A stretch of 37,383 nucleotides of DNA. It comes from Mycobacterium asiaticum. GTDB lineage: Bacteria > Actinomycetota > Actinomycetes > Mycobacteriales > Mycobacteriaceae. A program made the position numbers and the translations under genes. Positions 1-10,794 of this stretch are shown in pieces. The notes below the pieces were generated by a model, which saw only the letters and a list, made by a program, of their open reading frames with translations, was not told the origin of the DNA and did no database searches. The stretch lies in NCBI RefSeq assembly GCF_001668675.1, contig NZ_LZKQ01000274.1:1-37383 (forward strand), given 5' to 3'. Each line of letters starts with the position of its first letter. Positions within the stretch are counted from its first letter, which is position 1.

Positions 1-479
1 ATGACCCTCGCGATGTGGTACTGGTCCTCGGTCGGTTCGCCGTCGCTCATCGCCCGCGCGAACATGCTGTCGATCAGCTTCTCGACCTGATCGACCTCCG
101 CGGCCGCGGACGCGTCGGCGAACACGTAGGCGCGCGTCATGGCCTCGGTCAGCAGCGGATTGCGCTGCATCGCCCGGTTGAGCTTGCCGACCATGAAGTT
201 CAACCGCTGGAACGGAGTGCCGCCGGCTACGGCCGACCTGTCGGTCTTGGCGTCGATGCGGCTGAACTCCCGGCCCAGCGCCGACACCAGCAGGTGCACC
301 TTCGACGGGAAGTACCGGTACAGCGTGCCGACGGCTACGTCGGCGCGGTCGGCCACGGCGCGCATCTGCACGGCCTCGTAGCCACCCTTCGACGCGATTG
401 CCATGGTGGCGTCGAGGATTCGTTTGCGGCGTTCGCGTTGCGCCTCGGAGCCGAGTTCGGACTCAGCCAGCACCGCCAT
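1..479 (-). CDS. kstR: KstR, TetR-family repressor of cholesterol catabolism (3' part outside window)
   Basis: KstR represses the upper cholesterol regulon and is released by CoA thioesters of sterol metabolites. About 159 residues are visible, read leftwards; the known protein has 199, so the C-terminal ligand domain is cut by the window edge. The N-terminal helix-turn-helix is complete, including VADRADVAVGTLYRYFPSK at about residues 42-60, and the protein is almost identical, as recalled, to M. tuberculosis Rv3574. I chose the ATG at 479 (MAVLAESELG) because GAGG lies 8 nt upstream and it matches the known protein start. An in-frame ATG at 542 would add 21 residues but has no Shine-Dalgarno sequence. 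It diverges from fadE34 with a KstR operator between them, which fits autoregulation. Confidence 0.96.
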   Translation of the reverse strand, partial: MAVLAESELGSEAQRERRKRILDATMAIASKGGYEAVQMRAVADRADVAVGTLYRYFPSKVHLLVSALGREFSRIDAKTDRSAVAGGTPFQRLNFMVGKLNRAMQRNPLLTEAMTRAYVFADASAAAEVDQVEKLIDSMFARAMSDGEPTEDQYHIARV

Positions 480-653
480 GTTCAGAACCTCGCCGGGCCG
501 GCGGCCGGGAGCAGTGGGCCTACTCTGGTCCGCGGACGACATGCCCACAAACGATACGCATTCTCAGCGTGCATCTCCCACCTCCCCGCAGCCGGGACAA
601 CGACGTGTACTGGCCGAATAACCGCCGACTTGACGGTTGATCGCTTTCACTAT

Positions 654-667
654 TAGAACACGTTCTA
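654..667. promoter_or_regulatory. KstR operator between kstR and fadE34
   Basis: Perfect 14-bp palindrome TAGAACACGTTCTA, matching the established mycobacterial KstR motif (TAGAAC-N2-GTTCTA). It lies 53 nt before the fadE34 start and 175 nt before the kstR start, so it can control both divergent genes. Confidence 0.93.
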
Positions 668-720
668 GTGTGGAGGAAACATTCCTGACCATGTGAATTT
701 CCCGACGCAAAGGACTACTG

Positions 721-2838
721 GTGGTAGCAACCGTCACCGATGAACAGTTCGCGGCGCGCGAACTGGTGCGCGACTGGGCCCGCAGCGCGGCCTCGGGCTC
801 GTCCGCGGCGGTGGCGGTCCGCGCCGTCGAGCAGGGCGACGCCGATGCCTGGCGGCCGGTGTTTTCCGGGCTGGCCGACCTGGGCCTGTTCGGCGTGGCC
901 GTCGCCGAGGACGCGGGCGGCGCCGGCGGCAGCATAGAGGATCTGTGCGCGATGGTCGAGGAGGCGGCCAAGGCGCTGGTGCCGGGACCCGTGGCGACGA
1001 CCGCGCTGGCCACGCTGGTGGTCACCGACCCCGAGTTGCTGGGCGCGCTGGCCTCCGGGGAACGGTTCGCCGGCCTCGCGCTCGAGGGCGACGTGCAATT
1101 CGACGGTCAGGCGGCCTCCGGCACCGTGGCGTGGGCGCTCGGCGCCGCCGCCGGCGGTGTCCTGCTGGTGCCCGCCGAAGAGAAGTGGCTGCTGGTCGAC
1201 ACCGCCGCCGAGGGCGTCGAGCTGGAGCCGCTGCAGGCCACGGACTTCTCCCGGCCGCTGGCGCGGGTGGTGCTGACGTCGGCGCCGGTCACCGTTGTGG
1301 AGGTATCGGATCAGCGGGTGCGGGACCTGGCGGCGACCCTGCTGGCCGCCGAGGCCGGCGGCATCACCCGGTATTCGCTGGAGACGGCAGTGGCCTACGC
1401 CAAGGTGCGCGAGCAGTTCGGCAAGCCGATCGGCAGTTTCCAGGCCATCAAGCACCTCTGCGCGGAGATGCTGTGCCGCGCCGAGCAGGCCGAAGTGGCC
1501 GCCGCCGATGCAGCGCGCGCCGCGTCGGATCCCGACCCTCGCCAGTTCGCCGTCGCCGCCGCGCTGGCCGCGAGCATCGGCATCACCGCCGCGAAAGCCA
1601 ACGTCAAGGACTGCATCCAGGTACTCGGCGGGATCGGTTGCACCTGGGAACACGACGCGCACCTGTATCTACGCCGGGCGCACAGCATCGGTCGTTTCCT
1701 GGGCGGTCCCGAGCGCTGGCTGCGCCGGGTCGCGGGGCTGACCCAGCAGGGTGTCCGCCGGCAGTTGGGCATCGACCTGTCCGACGTCGAGGGATCCCGA
1801 CCCGAGATCGCCGCCGCGGTCGCGAAGGTCGCCGAACTTCCGCAGGAAAAGCGGCAGGTCGCGCTGGCCGAAGCCGGGCTGTTGGCGCCGCACTGGCCGG
1901 CCCCCTATGGGCGCGGCGCGCTGCCGGCCGAGCAGCTGCTGATCGACCAGGAGATGGCGGCCGCCGGGGTGGTGCGGCCGGATCTGGTGATCGGTTGGTG
2001 GGCGGCGCCCACCCTGCTCGAACACGGCACACCCGAACAGATCGAGCGCTTCGTGCCGGCCACCCTGCGCGGCGATTTCCTCTGGTGCCAACTGTTTTCC
2101 GAACCCGGCGCTGGTTCGGACCTGGCGTCGTTGCGCACCAAAGCCGTGCGCGGTGACGGCGGCTGGCTGCTCACCGGGCAGAAGGTCTGGACGTCGGCGG
2201 CCCACAAGGCGGCCTGGGGCGTGTGCCTGGCCAGAACCGACCCGGACGCGCCCAAACACAAGGGCATCACGTACTTCCTGATCGACATGAAGTCGCCGGG
2301 CATCGAGATCCGGCCGCTGCGCGAGATCACCGGCGACTCGCTGTTCAACGAGGTGTTCCTGGACAACGTGTTCGTACCCGACGACATGGTGGTCGGCGCG
2401 GTCAACGACGGGTGGCGGCTGGCCCGCACTACCCTGGCCAACGAACGCATCGCGATGGCCACCGGCACCGCGCTGGGCAACCCGATGGAAGAGCTGCTCA
2501 AGGTGCTCGCCGAGATCGACCTCGACGCCGCGCAGCAGGATCGGCTGGCCGGGCTCATCCTGCTCACCCAGGCCGGCGCGCTGCTCGACCAGCGCATCGC
2601 GCAACTGGCCGTGGGCGGCCGCGACCCCGGGGCGCAATCCAGCGTCCGCAAGCTGATCGGCGTGCGCTACCGGCAGGCGCTCGCCGAATACATGATGGAC
2701 GTCTCCGAAGGCGGCGGTCTGCTGCACAACCGGGCCGTGTACGACTTCCTCAACACCCGATGCCTGACCATCGCCGGCGGGACGGAACAGATCCTGCTGA
2801 CGGTCGCCGCCGAACGGCTGCTGGGGCTGCCGCGCTAG
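721..2838 (+). CDS. fadE34: FadE34, two-domain steroid acyl-CoA dehydrogenase
   Basis: At 705 residues this is about twice the usual acyl-CoA dehydrogenase length, with two ACAD units fused in one chain (roughly residues 1-340 and 341-705). This is the known architecture of FadE34 (ChsE3, Rv3573c), which dehydrogenates the five-carbon side-chain CoA ester 3-oxochol-4-en-24-oyl-CoA during cholesterol side-chain beta-oxidation. The second unit carries the classical FAD/substrate segment FSEPGAGSDLASLRTKA near residue 460 and a C-terminal GGTEQILL motif. The first unit has the weaker GGIGCTWEHDAHLYLRRAH segment near residue 300. The start is GTG at 721, preceded by a KstR operator. Its stop overlaps the stop of the convergent downstream gene by 3 bases. 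Confidence 0.95.
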   Translation: MVATVTDEQFAARELVRDWARSAASGSSAAVAVRAVEQGDADAWRPVFSGLADLGLFGVAVAEDAGGAGGSIEDLCAMVEEAAKALVPGPVATTALATLVVTDPELLGALASGERFAGLALEGDVQFDGQAASGTVAWALGAAAGGVLLVPAEEKWLLVDTAAEGVELEPLQATDFSRPLARVVLTSAPVTVVEVSDQRVRDLAATLLAAEAGGITRYSLETAVAYAKVREQFGKPIGSFQAIKHLCAEMLCRAEQAEVAAADAARAASDPDPRQFAVAAALAASIGITAAKANVKDCIQVLGGIGCTWEHDAHLYLRRAHSIGRFLGGPERWLRRVAGLTQQGVRRQLGIDLSDVEGSRPEIAAAVAKVAELPQEKRQVALAEAGLLAPHWPAPYGRGALPAEQLLIDQEMAAAGVVRPDLVIGWWAAPTLLEHGTPEQIERFVPATLRGDFLWCQLFSEPGAGSDLASLRTKAVRGDGGWLLTGQKVWTSAAHKAAWGVCLARTDPDAPKHKGITYFLIDMKSPGIEIRPLREITGDSLFNEVFLDNVFVPDDMVVGAVNDGWRLARTTLANERIAMATGTALGNPMEELLKVLAEIDLDAAQQDRLAGLILLTQAGALLDQRIAQLAVGGRDPGAQSSVRKLIGVRYRQALAEYMMDVSEGGGLLHNRAVYDFLNTRCLTIAGGTEQILLTVAAERLLGLPR

Positions 2839-3365
2839 ACGATCTGCGTCTGCGCGCAGGTACTGGGCGAGGTCAGATTCACGCCCGAATAGACCACCTG
2901 CATATGGGTGCACACGAACACCATCACGTTGCCCATCGGCTGGCCCGTCGACCAGCTCGTCGAGTTGATGACGCCGGTGGTCTGATACTTGTCCGGCGGG
3001 CCTTCGCCGAAGTACTGGGTGGTGATCGTATCGGTCCCGCCCTCTTTGAAGACCCGCTCGAATTGGCTGGTGGCGTGCGCGTCCAGGTAGGCCAGTCGGT
3101 TGTTGGACCGGATCTCGGTGGTTTGCCGGGCCCACAGTCCGGGCGGGAAACCGGCCGGGCCGTCGGGCGTGCGCAGGTTAGCGCCCGCGATGAAGTCACA
3201 GGTGCCGCCACCGTGACAGTTGACGTAGGAGTGGGTCTCGAGCTGGTTCGCCTCGTCCACCGGGAAGAGCGTGGTGGCCATGTTGTCGCCGGCGGCCGCG
3301 GTGGGGCTGGGCAATAACGCGACCATGAGCCCGACCAGCGCGAGACCCGGTACCAGCCGTTTCAT
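2835..3365 (-). CDS. Secreted conserved mycobacterial protein (Rv3572-like)
   Basis: A 176-residue protein of unknown function, the same length and position as M. tuberculosis Rv3572. It starts with a clear Sec signal peptide: MKR, a hydrophobic core LVPGLALVGLMVALL, and a likely cleavage after the TAAA region near residue 25. The mature part contains four cysteines (in SYVNCHGGGTCDF, VFVCTHM and PSTCAQTQIV), which could form two disulfides outside the membrane. AAGGGA lies about 9 nt before the ATG. It follows kshB on the same strand with a 31-nt gap, so it is probably cotranscribed with kshB and controlled by KstR. I infer an envelope role linked to sterol use; no enzymatic motif is visible. 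Confidence 0.85.
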   Translation of the reverse strand: MKRLVPGLALVGLMVALLPSPTAAAGDNMATTLFPVDEANQLETHSYVNCHGGGTCDFIAGANLRTPDGPAGFPPGLWARQTTEIRSNNRLAYLDAHATSQFERVFKEGGTDTITTQYFGEGPPDKYQTTGVINSTSWSTGQPMGNVMVFVCTHMQVVYSGVNLTSPSTCAQTQIV

Positions 3366-3396
3366 CCTGTTGTCCCTTCCCGGGTGATTCTTGCGC

Positions 3397-4485
3397 CTAC
3401 TCGTCGTAGGTCACTTCTACCGAATCAGATTCCGGGTGAGATTGACAGGCCAGAATTAGCCCCTCGTCGAGGTCCTCCTGCTCCAGCACGTCGTTGACCT
3501 CCATCGAGACTTTGCCACTGCGCAGTGTGCAGGCGCACGCGCCGCAGTGCCCCTCCCGGCAGGAGAAGGGCGCGTCGAGGCCCTTGGCCAGCAGCACATC
3601 AAGCAGCTTGGCACTGCGCGGCCACGAGACCGTGTGGGTTTCCCCGTCCAGCTCCACCACCGCGGTGGCCGGCGGCTCGTCACCCGTCTGCTCGACCTTG
3701 ACCGCCGCGAACGGGTCCGACTCCAGCGACTTGAACACCTCGATGTGTACCTGGCCGGCCGGCACCTTGAGGGCTTCCAGGGCTTGGCGCGCCGCCTCCA
3801 TGAACGGCCCGGGCCCGCAGATGTAGGCGGGTCGGTCGGTGAACGGCCCGGCCAGCTTGGCCAACGCGGCCGCGCTGGGCAGTCCCTGCAGCGATTCCAG
3901 CCAGTGCACCACGGTCAACCGGTCGGGGTACTTGGTCGCCAACTCCTGCAGCGCGTCACGGAAAATCACCGAGCGGTCGTCCCGGTTGGCGTAGACGAGC
4001 GTCACCTGCCCGCTGCCTTCGATCAGCGCCGACTTGCAGATCGACATGATCGGGGTTATCCCACTGCCGGCCGCCAGCAACAGGAAATCGTCGTCCAGCG
4101 TCTTGGGCACGAAGGTGCCCGACGGGGCCAGCACATGGATCCGCATGCCCTGGTGCGCGTTGTCGCACAGCCAATTGGACCCGTACCCGTCGGCGGTTCG
4201 CTTGACGGTGACGGTCAGCGCCTCGTCGGTGTACGGCGAGCTGCACAACGAGTAGCAGCGGGCAACCGAGCCGGTGCGGTCGCTGGGGATGCGCAGCGTC
4301 AGGAACTGGCCGGGCGCATACCGCAGCCGCCCCGACGGGAGCTCGGGGTCCCCGGCGCCGTCCGGGACGGTGAACACCAGCGACCGCGCGTCATCGGTTT
4401 CGGCGATCACTTCGGCGATCTGCAGCTCCAGGACGTGGTCGCCGAGCGGCTCGTCGGGGACGCCCCCGGAAATATCCGCTGTCAC
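3397..4485 (-). CDS. kshB: KshB, reductase of 3-ketosteroid 9-alpha-hydroxylase
   Basis: KshB passes electrons from NADH through FAD and a plant-type 2Fe-2S centre to the Rieske oxygenase KshA, which hydroxylates C9 of androstadienedione and triggers opening of ring B. KshA is not in this window. The 362-residue protein shows the flavin-binding RCYSLCSSP, the nucleotide-binding AAGSGITPIMS and a C-terminal ferredoxin domain with CREGHCGACAC and a later Cys in LILACQS, supplying the four iron ligands. I placed the start at the GTG at 4485 because AGGAAGG lies 8 nt upstream and it gives a length close to M. tuberculosis Rv3571 (358 aa). The longer reading from 4575 runs through KstR operator DNA. 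It diverges from hsaA. Confidence 0.95.
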   Translation of the reverse strand: MTADISGGVPDEPLGDHVLELQIAEVIAETDDARSLVFTVPDGAGDPELPSGRLRYAPGQFLTLRIPSDRTGSVARCYSLCSSPYTDEALTVTVKRTADGYGSNWLCDNAHQGMRIHVLAPSGTFVPKTLDDDFLLLAAGSGITPIMSICKSALIEGSGQVTLVYANRDDRSVIFRDALQELATKYPDRLTVVHWLESLQGLPSAAALAKLAGPFTDRPAYICGPGPFMEAARQALEALKVPAGQVHIEVFKSLESDPFAAVKVEQTGDEPPATAVVELDGETHTVSWPRSAKLLDVLLAKGLDAPFSCREGHCGACACTLRSGKVSMEVNDVLEQEDLDEGLILACQSHPESDSVEVTYDE

Positions 4486-4511
4486 GACCCTGCCCTTCCT
4501 TCCGTCTGAAC

Positions 4512-4525
4512 TAGAACATGTTATA
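4512..4525. promoter_or_regulatory. KstR operator, kshB-proximal
   Basis: TAGAACATGTTATA is a near-perfect KstR palindrome (one arm ends TTATA rather than TTCTA). It lies 27 nt upstream of the chosen kshB start and probably controls the kshB transcript. Confidence 0.85.
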
Positions 4526-4579
4526 GAAAACCCGTTTAGTACCGCTACCAGCCGCAGGAATACCCTGCTCGACACAAAT

Positions 4580-4593
4580 CGGAACGTGTTCTA
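4580..4593. promoter_or_regulatory. KstR operator, hsaA-proximal
   Basis: CGGAACGTGTTCTA is a second KstR-type palindrome, 41 nt upstream of hsaA. Two operators in one divergent region would let KstR control the kshB and hsaADCB transcripts separately. Confidence 0.87.
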
Positions 4594-4633
4594 GTCTTTT
4601 CTCTATGTCCGCTCTCCCAGGAGGCAAACGTAA

Positions 4634-7589
<2,956 letters not shown>

Positions 7590-7591
7590 CC

Positions 7592-8158
7592 ATGAATGCT
7601 GCGCCGATCGATCCGCGCGCGTTCCGTAGCGTGCTGGGCCAGTTCTGCACGGGCATCACCATCATCACCACCGTGCACGACGACGTGCCGATCGGTTTCG
7701 CCTGCCAGTCGTTCGCCGCGCTGTCGCTGGACCCCCCACTGGTGTTGTTCTGCCCGACCAAGGTCTCGAGATCGTGGCAAGCCATCGAGGCCAGCGGCCG
7801 GTTCTGCGTGAACGTGCTGACCGAGAGCCAGAAACACGTCTCCGCGCGCTTCGGCTCCAAGGAGCCCGACAAGTTCGCCGGAATCGACTGGCACCCATCG
7901 GAACTCGGTTCGCCCATCATCGAGGGATCGTTGGCCTACATCGACTGCACCGTCGCCTCCGTGCATGACGGCGGGGACCACTTCGTGGTCTTCGGTGCGG
8001 TCAATTCGTTGTCCGAGGTGCCCAAGATCAAGCCGCGCCCCTTGCTGTTTTACCGCGGCGAGTACACCGGCATCGAGCCGGACAAGACCACCCCCGCCCA
8101 ATGGCGCGACGACCTGGAAGCCTTCCTCACCACCACCACCCAGGACACCTGGCTCTAG
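7592..8158 (+). CDS. hsaB: HsaB, flavin reductase subunit of 3-HSA hydroxylase
   Basis: HsaB reduces free flavin with NADH and supplies it to HsaA. The 188-residue protein is a flavin-reductase-like split-barrel enzyme, with FCTGITIITTVHDD and the flavin-contacting FACQSFAALSLDPPLVLFCP stretch early in the chain and GGDHFVVFGAV near residue 130. I chose the ATG at 7592, two bases after the hsaC stop and giving the start MNAAPIDPRAFRSVLGQF as in M. tuberculosis Rv3567c. The longer reading from 7553 lies inside hsaC. In M. tuberculosis nat follows directly; here it does not. Confidence 0.96.
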   Translation: MNAAPIDPRAFRSVLGQFCTGITIITTVHDDVPIGFACQSFAALSLDPPLVLFCPTKVSRSWQAIEASGRFCVNVLTESQKHVSARFGSKEPDKFAGIDWHPSELGSPIIEGSLAYIDCTVASVHDGGDHFVVFGAVNSLSEVPKIKPRPLLFYRGEYTGIEPDKTTPAQWRDDLEAFLTTTTQDTWL

Positions 8159-8166
8159 CCAGCCCG

Positions 8167-8176
8167 TTGTATACAA
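8167..8176. promoter_or_regulatory. Palindrome TTGTATACAA, possible GntR-type operator
   Basis: A perfect 10-bp palindrome 8 nt after the hsaB stop and about 145 nt before the next gene. Its GTATAC core resembles operators of FadR/VanR-type GntR repressors. Its location in an AT-rich gap supports a regulatory role, but the assignment rests on motif shape only. Confidence 0.35.
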
Positions 8177-8209
8177 ATTCGACAAAGCATTAGTGTATTG
8201 CGAATTGTC

Positions 8210-8264
8210 CAATAACTAGACTTTCGCCGTTTCTTTATCGCCATTGTTTTTTGCAATAACTAGA
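8210..8264. repeat. Direct repeat CAATAACTAGA x2 in AT-rich intergenic DNA
   Basis: CAATAACTAGA occurs at 8210-8220 and again at 8254-8264, a 44-bp period (about four helical turns). The 163-bp gap 8159-8321 is far more AT-rich than its surroundings. It also holds a small CCCCG-TGC-CGGGG hairpin at 8284-8296 just before the next gene. Paired binding sites for one protein are possible. Confidence 0.45.
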
Positions 8265-8321
8265 TTTAATTTCTCTGTGACGGCCCCGTGCCGGGGTACC
8301 GACCACAGATAGGGCAATGCA

Positions 8322-8930
8322 ATGACAATCGAAGCAGCCGAATCCCGGGTTTCCGAACTGCGCGAGCGCAAGGCATCCGAAGAAGCCTGGCGATGGATTC
8401 TTGACCTGAAAGAACGGGCGAAGTCGGATGGGGCGGCCGCGGAGGCCGAGCTCAACGCGATCTTCAGCAAAGGCACCGCACCAACCAGCCTCGACGGTCC
8501 GACTAACGGGATCCTGGTCATGACCACGACCAACCCGGTCGTCGACTCGGCCGTCCGGTTCGTCACCAACCTGTGGATGCCGTGGCAAGGAAAACGCTTC
8601 GACTCCGCAGGCCGCGCCGGCGACAACCGGATGACATCGGGCTCGCGCCTGCCGTCGAAGCTGCTGTGGCCGCTGTACCGGATGAAAGACGCCGCCGACG
8701 GCAAGCTTGCCTTCGACTTCAAGACCTATCACGATGCCGGCAAGCTGGACCCGGACGTGCAGGTCCTGGTCATTGACTATGCCGACGTCAAGGAGAATCC
8801 GTACGTCATCATCCGCAGCATCCGCGACGAGCTGGTCGAGGTGGTGCCGGGCACCTATCTCGGCAAGATCCTGTTCCGGCTGCCGAAGGGGCGCTACGAG
8901 ATGATCGGCTTCTTCGCGCTGCGCACCTAG
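8322..8930 (+). CDS. Unrecognised 202-residue conserved-type protein
   Basis: I do not recognise this protein with confidence. It has no signal peptide and no membrane segment. Residues 1-50 are charged and probably helical (SELRERKASEEAWRWILDL). The rest is beta-rich, with a core around GILVMTTTNPVVDSAVRFV, a WMPWQGKRFD segment near residue 85, and a last strand pair ending GRYEMIGFFALRT. The layout faintly recalls small lipocalin-like or DUF4334-type barrels, which would suit a hydrophobic ligand, but this is a guess. AGGG lies 7 nt before the ATG. It is tail-to-tail with the GMC oxidoreductase (9 nt between stops) and absent from this place in M. tuberculosis. Confidence 0.75.
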   Translation: MTIEAAESRVSELRERKASEEAWRWILDLKERAKSDGAAAEAELNAIFSKGTAPTSLDGPTNGILVMTTTNPVVDSAVRFVTNLWMPWQGKRFDSAGRAGDNRMTSGSRLPSKLLWPLYRMKDAADGKLAFDFKTYHDAGKLDPDVQVLVIDYADVKENPYVIIRSIRDELVEVVPGTYLGKILFRLPKGRYEMIGFFALRT

Positions 8931-8939
8931 AAGTCCTGC

Positions 8940-10658
8940 TCAGACCCGGTCGTCGGCCTCGACGGCCGGGTCGTAGCCGGGCAGGTCCAGCTCTTCGCGC
9001 AGCAGCTCGGCGGCACGTTCGGCGAACATCGAGATCGTCAGGAACGGGTTGACCCCGATGGCGCGCGGGATCACCGAGGCGTCGCACACGTACAGGCCGT
9101 CGTAGGTGCCGCCGTCGGGCCGGAACACCCGCCCGGCGTGGTCGACCACTCCGGCGTCGACGTTGTCGGCGGTGACGCACCCACCCATCGGGTGAGCGGT
9201 GATCAGGTGCTTGCCCAGGAAGCGTTTGTCCCAGCGCGGGTTCTTGATGTACGTGCCGCCGATGGCCTCCACGGCCGGTCGCATGACGGCGTCCACGTCC
9301 TTGTACACCCGCTCGGTCGGAGCGCCCGGCCAGTCGATCTTCACGCTGCCGTTCTTGCGCAACACCAGCTCCCCGTCGGAGTTGTCGTGCACCATGATCA
9401 GGAAGCCCAGCGAGTGATTCATCGCGCCATCGGTGTTGAAGGTGATGTCGCGGCGCCAACGCTCCAGCTTGGCCTTGCGGTAGTCGCGGTGGCTGGCCGC
9501 CGCCAGTCCCATCAACCCGAACCGGAAGCTGTCGACGAGCGCCCGGGGCAGGGAAAGATCTTGAACCGTGAATCGTTTCCGCAGGTCAGATTGGTCGGCA
9601 CCGAAGCGCATGGCCGCGGTGATGCTGGGACCACAGGCCAGCAGCGAGCGCGGCGGGCCATCGGTGGTCGCCCAGGTCTGGGTGTCGGTGCGCATGTCGG
9701 TGTTGTAGGCGATGCCGAAGTTGTCGCCGTTGCCGCTGAAGTTCTTGCCGAGCCGGGTGGACAGCGGCAATCCCGCCTGGCTCGAGCGCAGCAGGATTCC
9801 GTTGCTGCCCAGCGTCCCCGCCGACACCACCACCCGCCGGGCGATGACCGCGGTCTCCTTGCCCGCGCCTTTGTCACCTGTGCGCCGGGTGACCACGCGC
9901 CAGCGTCCGTCGGCGGCCGGTTCGATGCGCTGTGCTTCGATGCCGGCGCACAACTCGACGCCGAAGTGGGCGGCCATCGGCAGGTAGTTGGTCATCAACG
10001 TGTTCTTCGAACCGGTGTTGTCGCCGGTGCCGTCGCCGCCGTGATTGGGGCAGCGCCGCCGCTGCACGCCGTACTTGGTGACCCGATCCTCGGTGCTGAC
10101 CGTGATGTCGAGCAGCTGCAGCTGGGCCCCGGCGTTCTTGGCGATCTGCGTGAACGCCTCCACCCGCCGCAGCGGCACGTTCTCGGCGTAGGGCACCGCG
10201 CCGAGCATCCGCTTGGCTCGCGTGTAGTACGTCTCGAGTCCTCCGACGGACGGGCCGTGGTCCACCAACCGCTGGAACTCCCGCGGCCACGAGGACAGGA
10301 AGACTTCCCGGTCCGGCACGATCGCCACGTTGAAGTTGATCAGCGAGGTACCGCCGAGGCCGTTGGCGTGGATGACGTCGATGGTCTTGAACCGCTCGAC
10401 TTCGATGAGGCCCAGCGGATTGAACGGCGAACGCAGCTGCGCCGCTGCCGCCTTCTCGGTCTCGGGGAAGCTGCCCGTAGGATGCTCCGACCCGCGCTCG
10501 AGCACCGCGATGCGCAGCTTGCCTCCCGCGCGCGCATTGGCGATCCCGAGCCGTGCGGCGGTGATAGCCCCGCCGTACCCGGAACCCAGGATCACCACGT
10601 CGTATTCGCCGCCTAATGCTTGCAACGGTGTCGCCAGGGCCGCGGCCATTTCCGCCAT
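8940..10658 (-). CDS. GMC-family flavoprotein oxidoreductase, cholesterol-oxidase-like
   Basis: A 572-residue FAD enzyme of the glucose-methanol-choline family, in the branch that includes bacterial cholesterol oxidases. Visible features are the dinucleotide-binding ILGSGYGGAITAARLG (about 23-38), NGLGGTSLINFNV near residue 100, HPMGGC with a candidate catalytic His489, and GVNPF with Asn537 near the C-terminus. It is only distantly similar to ChoD (Rv3409c, 578 aa). ChoD's cysteine cluster before the GAKNTL motif is missing here: only Cys203 remains in RRRCPNHGGDGTGDNTGSKN. GGAGG lies 9 nt before the ATG. It diverges from the mce operon, sharing its promoter region. A substrate of the sterol or lipid-alcohol type is inferred from context. 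Confidence 0.85.
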   Translation of the reverse strand: MAEMAAALATPLQALGGEYDVVILGSGYGGAITAARLGIANARAGGKLRIAVLERGSEHPTGSFPETEKAAAAQLRSPFNPLGLIEVERFKTIDVIHANGLGGTSLINFNVAIVPDREVFLSSWPREFQRLVDHGPSVGGLETYYTRAKRMLGAVPYAENVPLRRVEAFTQIAKNAGAQLQLLDITVSTEDRVTKYGVQRRRCPNHGGDGTGDNTGSKNTLMTNYLPMAAHFGVELCAGIEAQRIEPAADGRWRVVTRRTGDKGAGKETAVIARRVVVSAGTLGSNGILLRSSQAGLPLSTRLGKNFSGNGDNFGIAYNTDMRTDTQTWATTDGPPRSLLACGPSITAAMRFGADQSDLRKRFTVQDLSLPRALVDSFRFGLMGLAAASHRDYRKAKLERWRRDITFNTDGAMNHSLGFLIMVHDNSDGELVLRKNGSVKIDWPGAPTERVYKDVDAVMRPAVEAIGGTYIKNPRWDKRFLGKHLITAHPMGGCVTADNVDAGVVDHAGRVFRPDGGTYDGLYVCDASVIPRAIGVNPFLTISMFAERAAELLREELDLPGYDPAVEADDRV

Positions 10659-10727
10659 GTCAGCAAACCTCCGAATCGGCTGAATGTGTAGCGCAGCTTA
10701 AACCCTTGGTCACGCCGCTACCAGAGT

Positions 10728-10737
10728 TGTCGCGACA
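10728..10737. promoter_or_regulatory. Palindrome TGTCGCGACA in the divergent oxidase/mce promoter region
   Basis: A perfect 10-bp palindrome 70 nt upstream of the oxidase start and 190 nt upstream of yrbEA. A partial copy (GTCGCGA) recurs near 10827-10835. It could be the operator of a TetR-type regulator; no such gene is adjacent. Confidence 0.35.
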
Positions 10738-10749
10738 TTCGCACCGCAA

Positions 10750-10794
10750 TTTACGCGCGCCGCCTTAAATGCCACGTAATGGCGGCGACGTAAA
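10750..10794. promoter_or_regulatory. Long imperfect inverted repeat upstream of the mce operon
   Basis: TTTACG (10750-10755) pairs with CGTAAA (10789-10794), and CGCCGCC (10758-10764) with GGCGGCG (10781-10787). Together they form 13 base pairs with a small internal bulge around a 16-nt loop. It lies between the divergent oxidase and yrbEA starts. It has no T-run, so it looks more like an operator or leader hairpin than a terminator. Confidence 0.45.

Noticed and set aside
1669..3135. 488-residue open frame on the minus strand over fadE34
   Set aside because: Typical antisense shadow in high-GC DNA; the composition is Gly/Arg/His-rich and it matches no family, whereas the plus-strand FadE34 is unmistakable.
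4486..4575. N-terminal extension of kshB
   Set aside because: It runs through a KstR operator, has no homology to KshB, and a good Shine-Dalgarno precedes the GTG at 4485.
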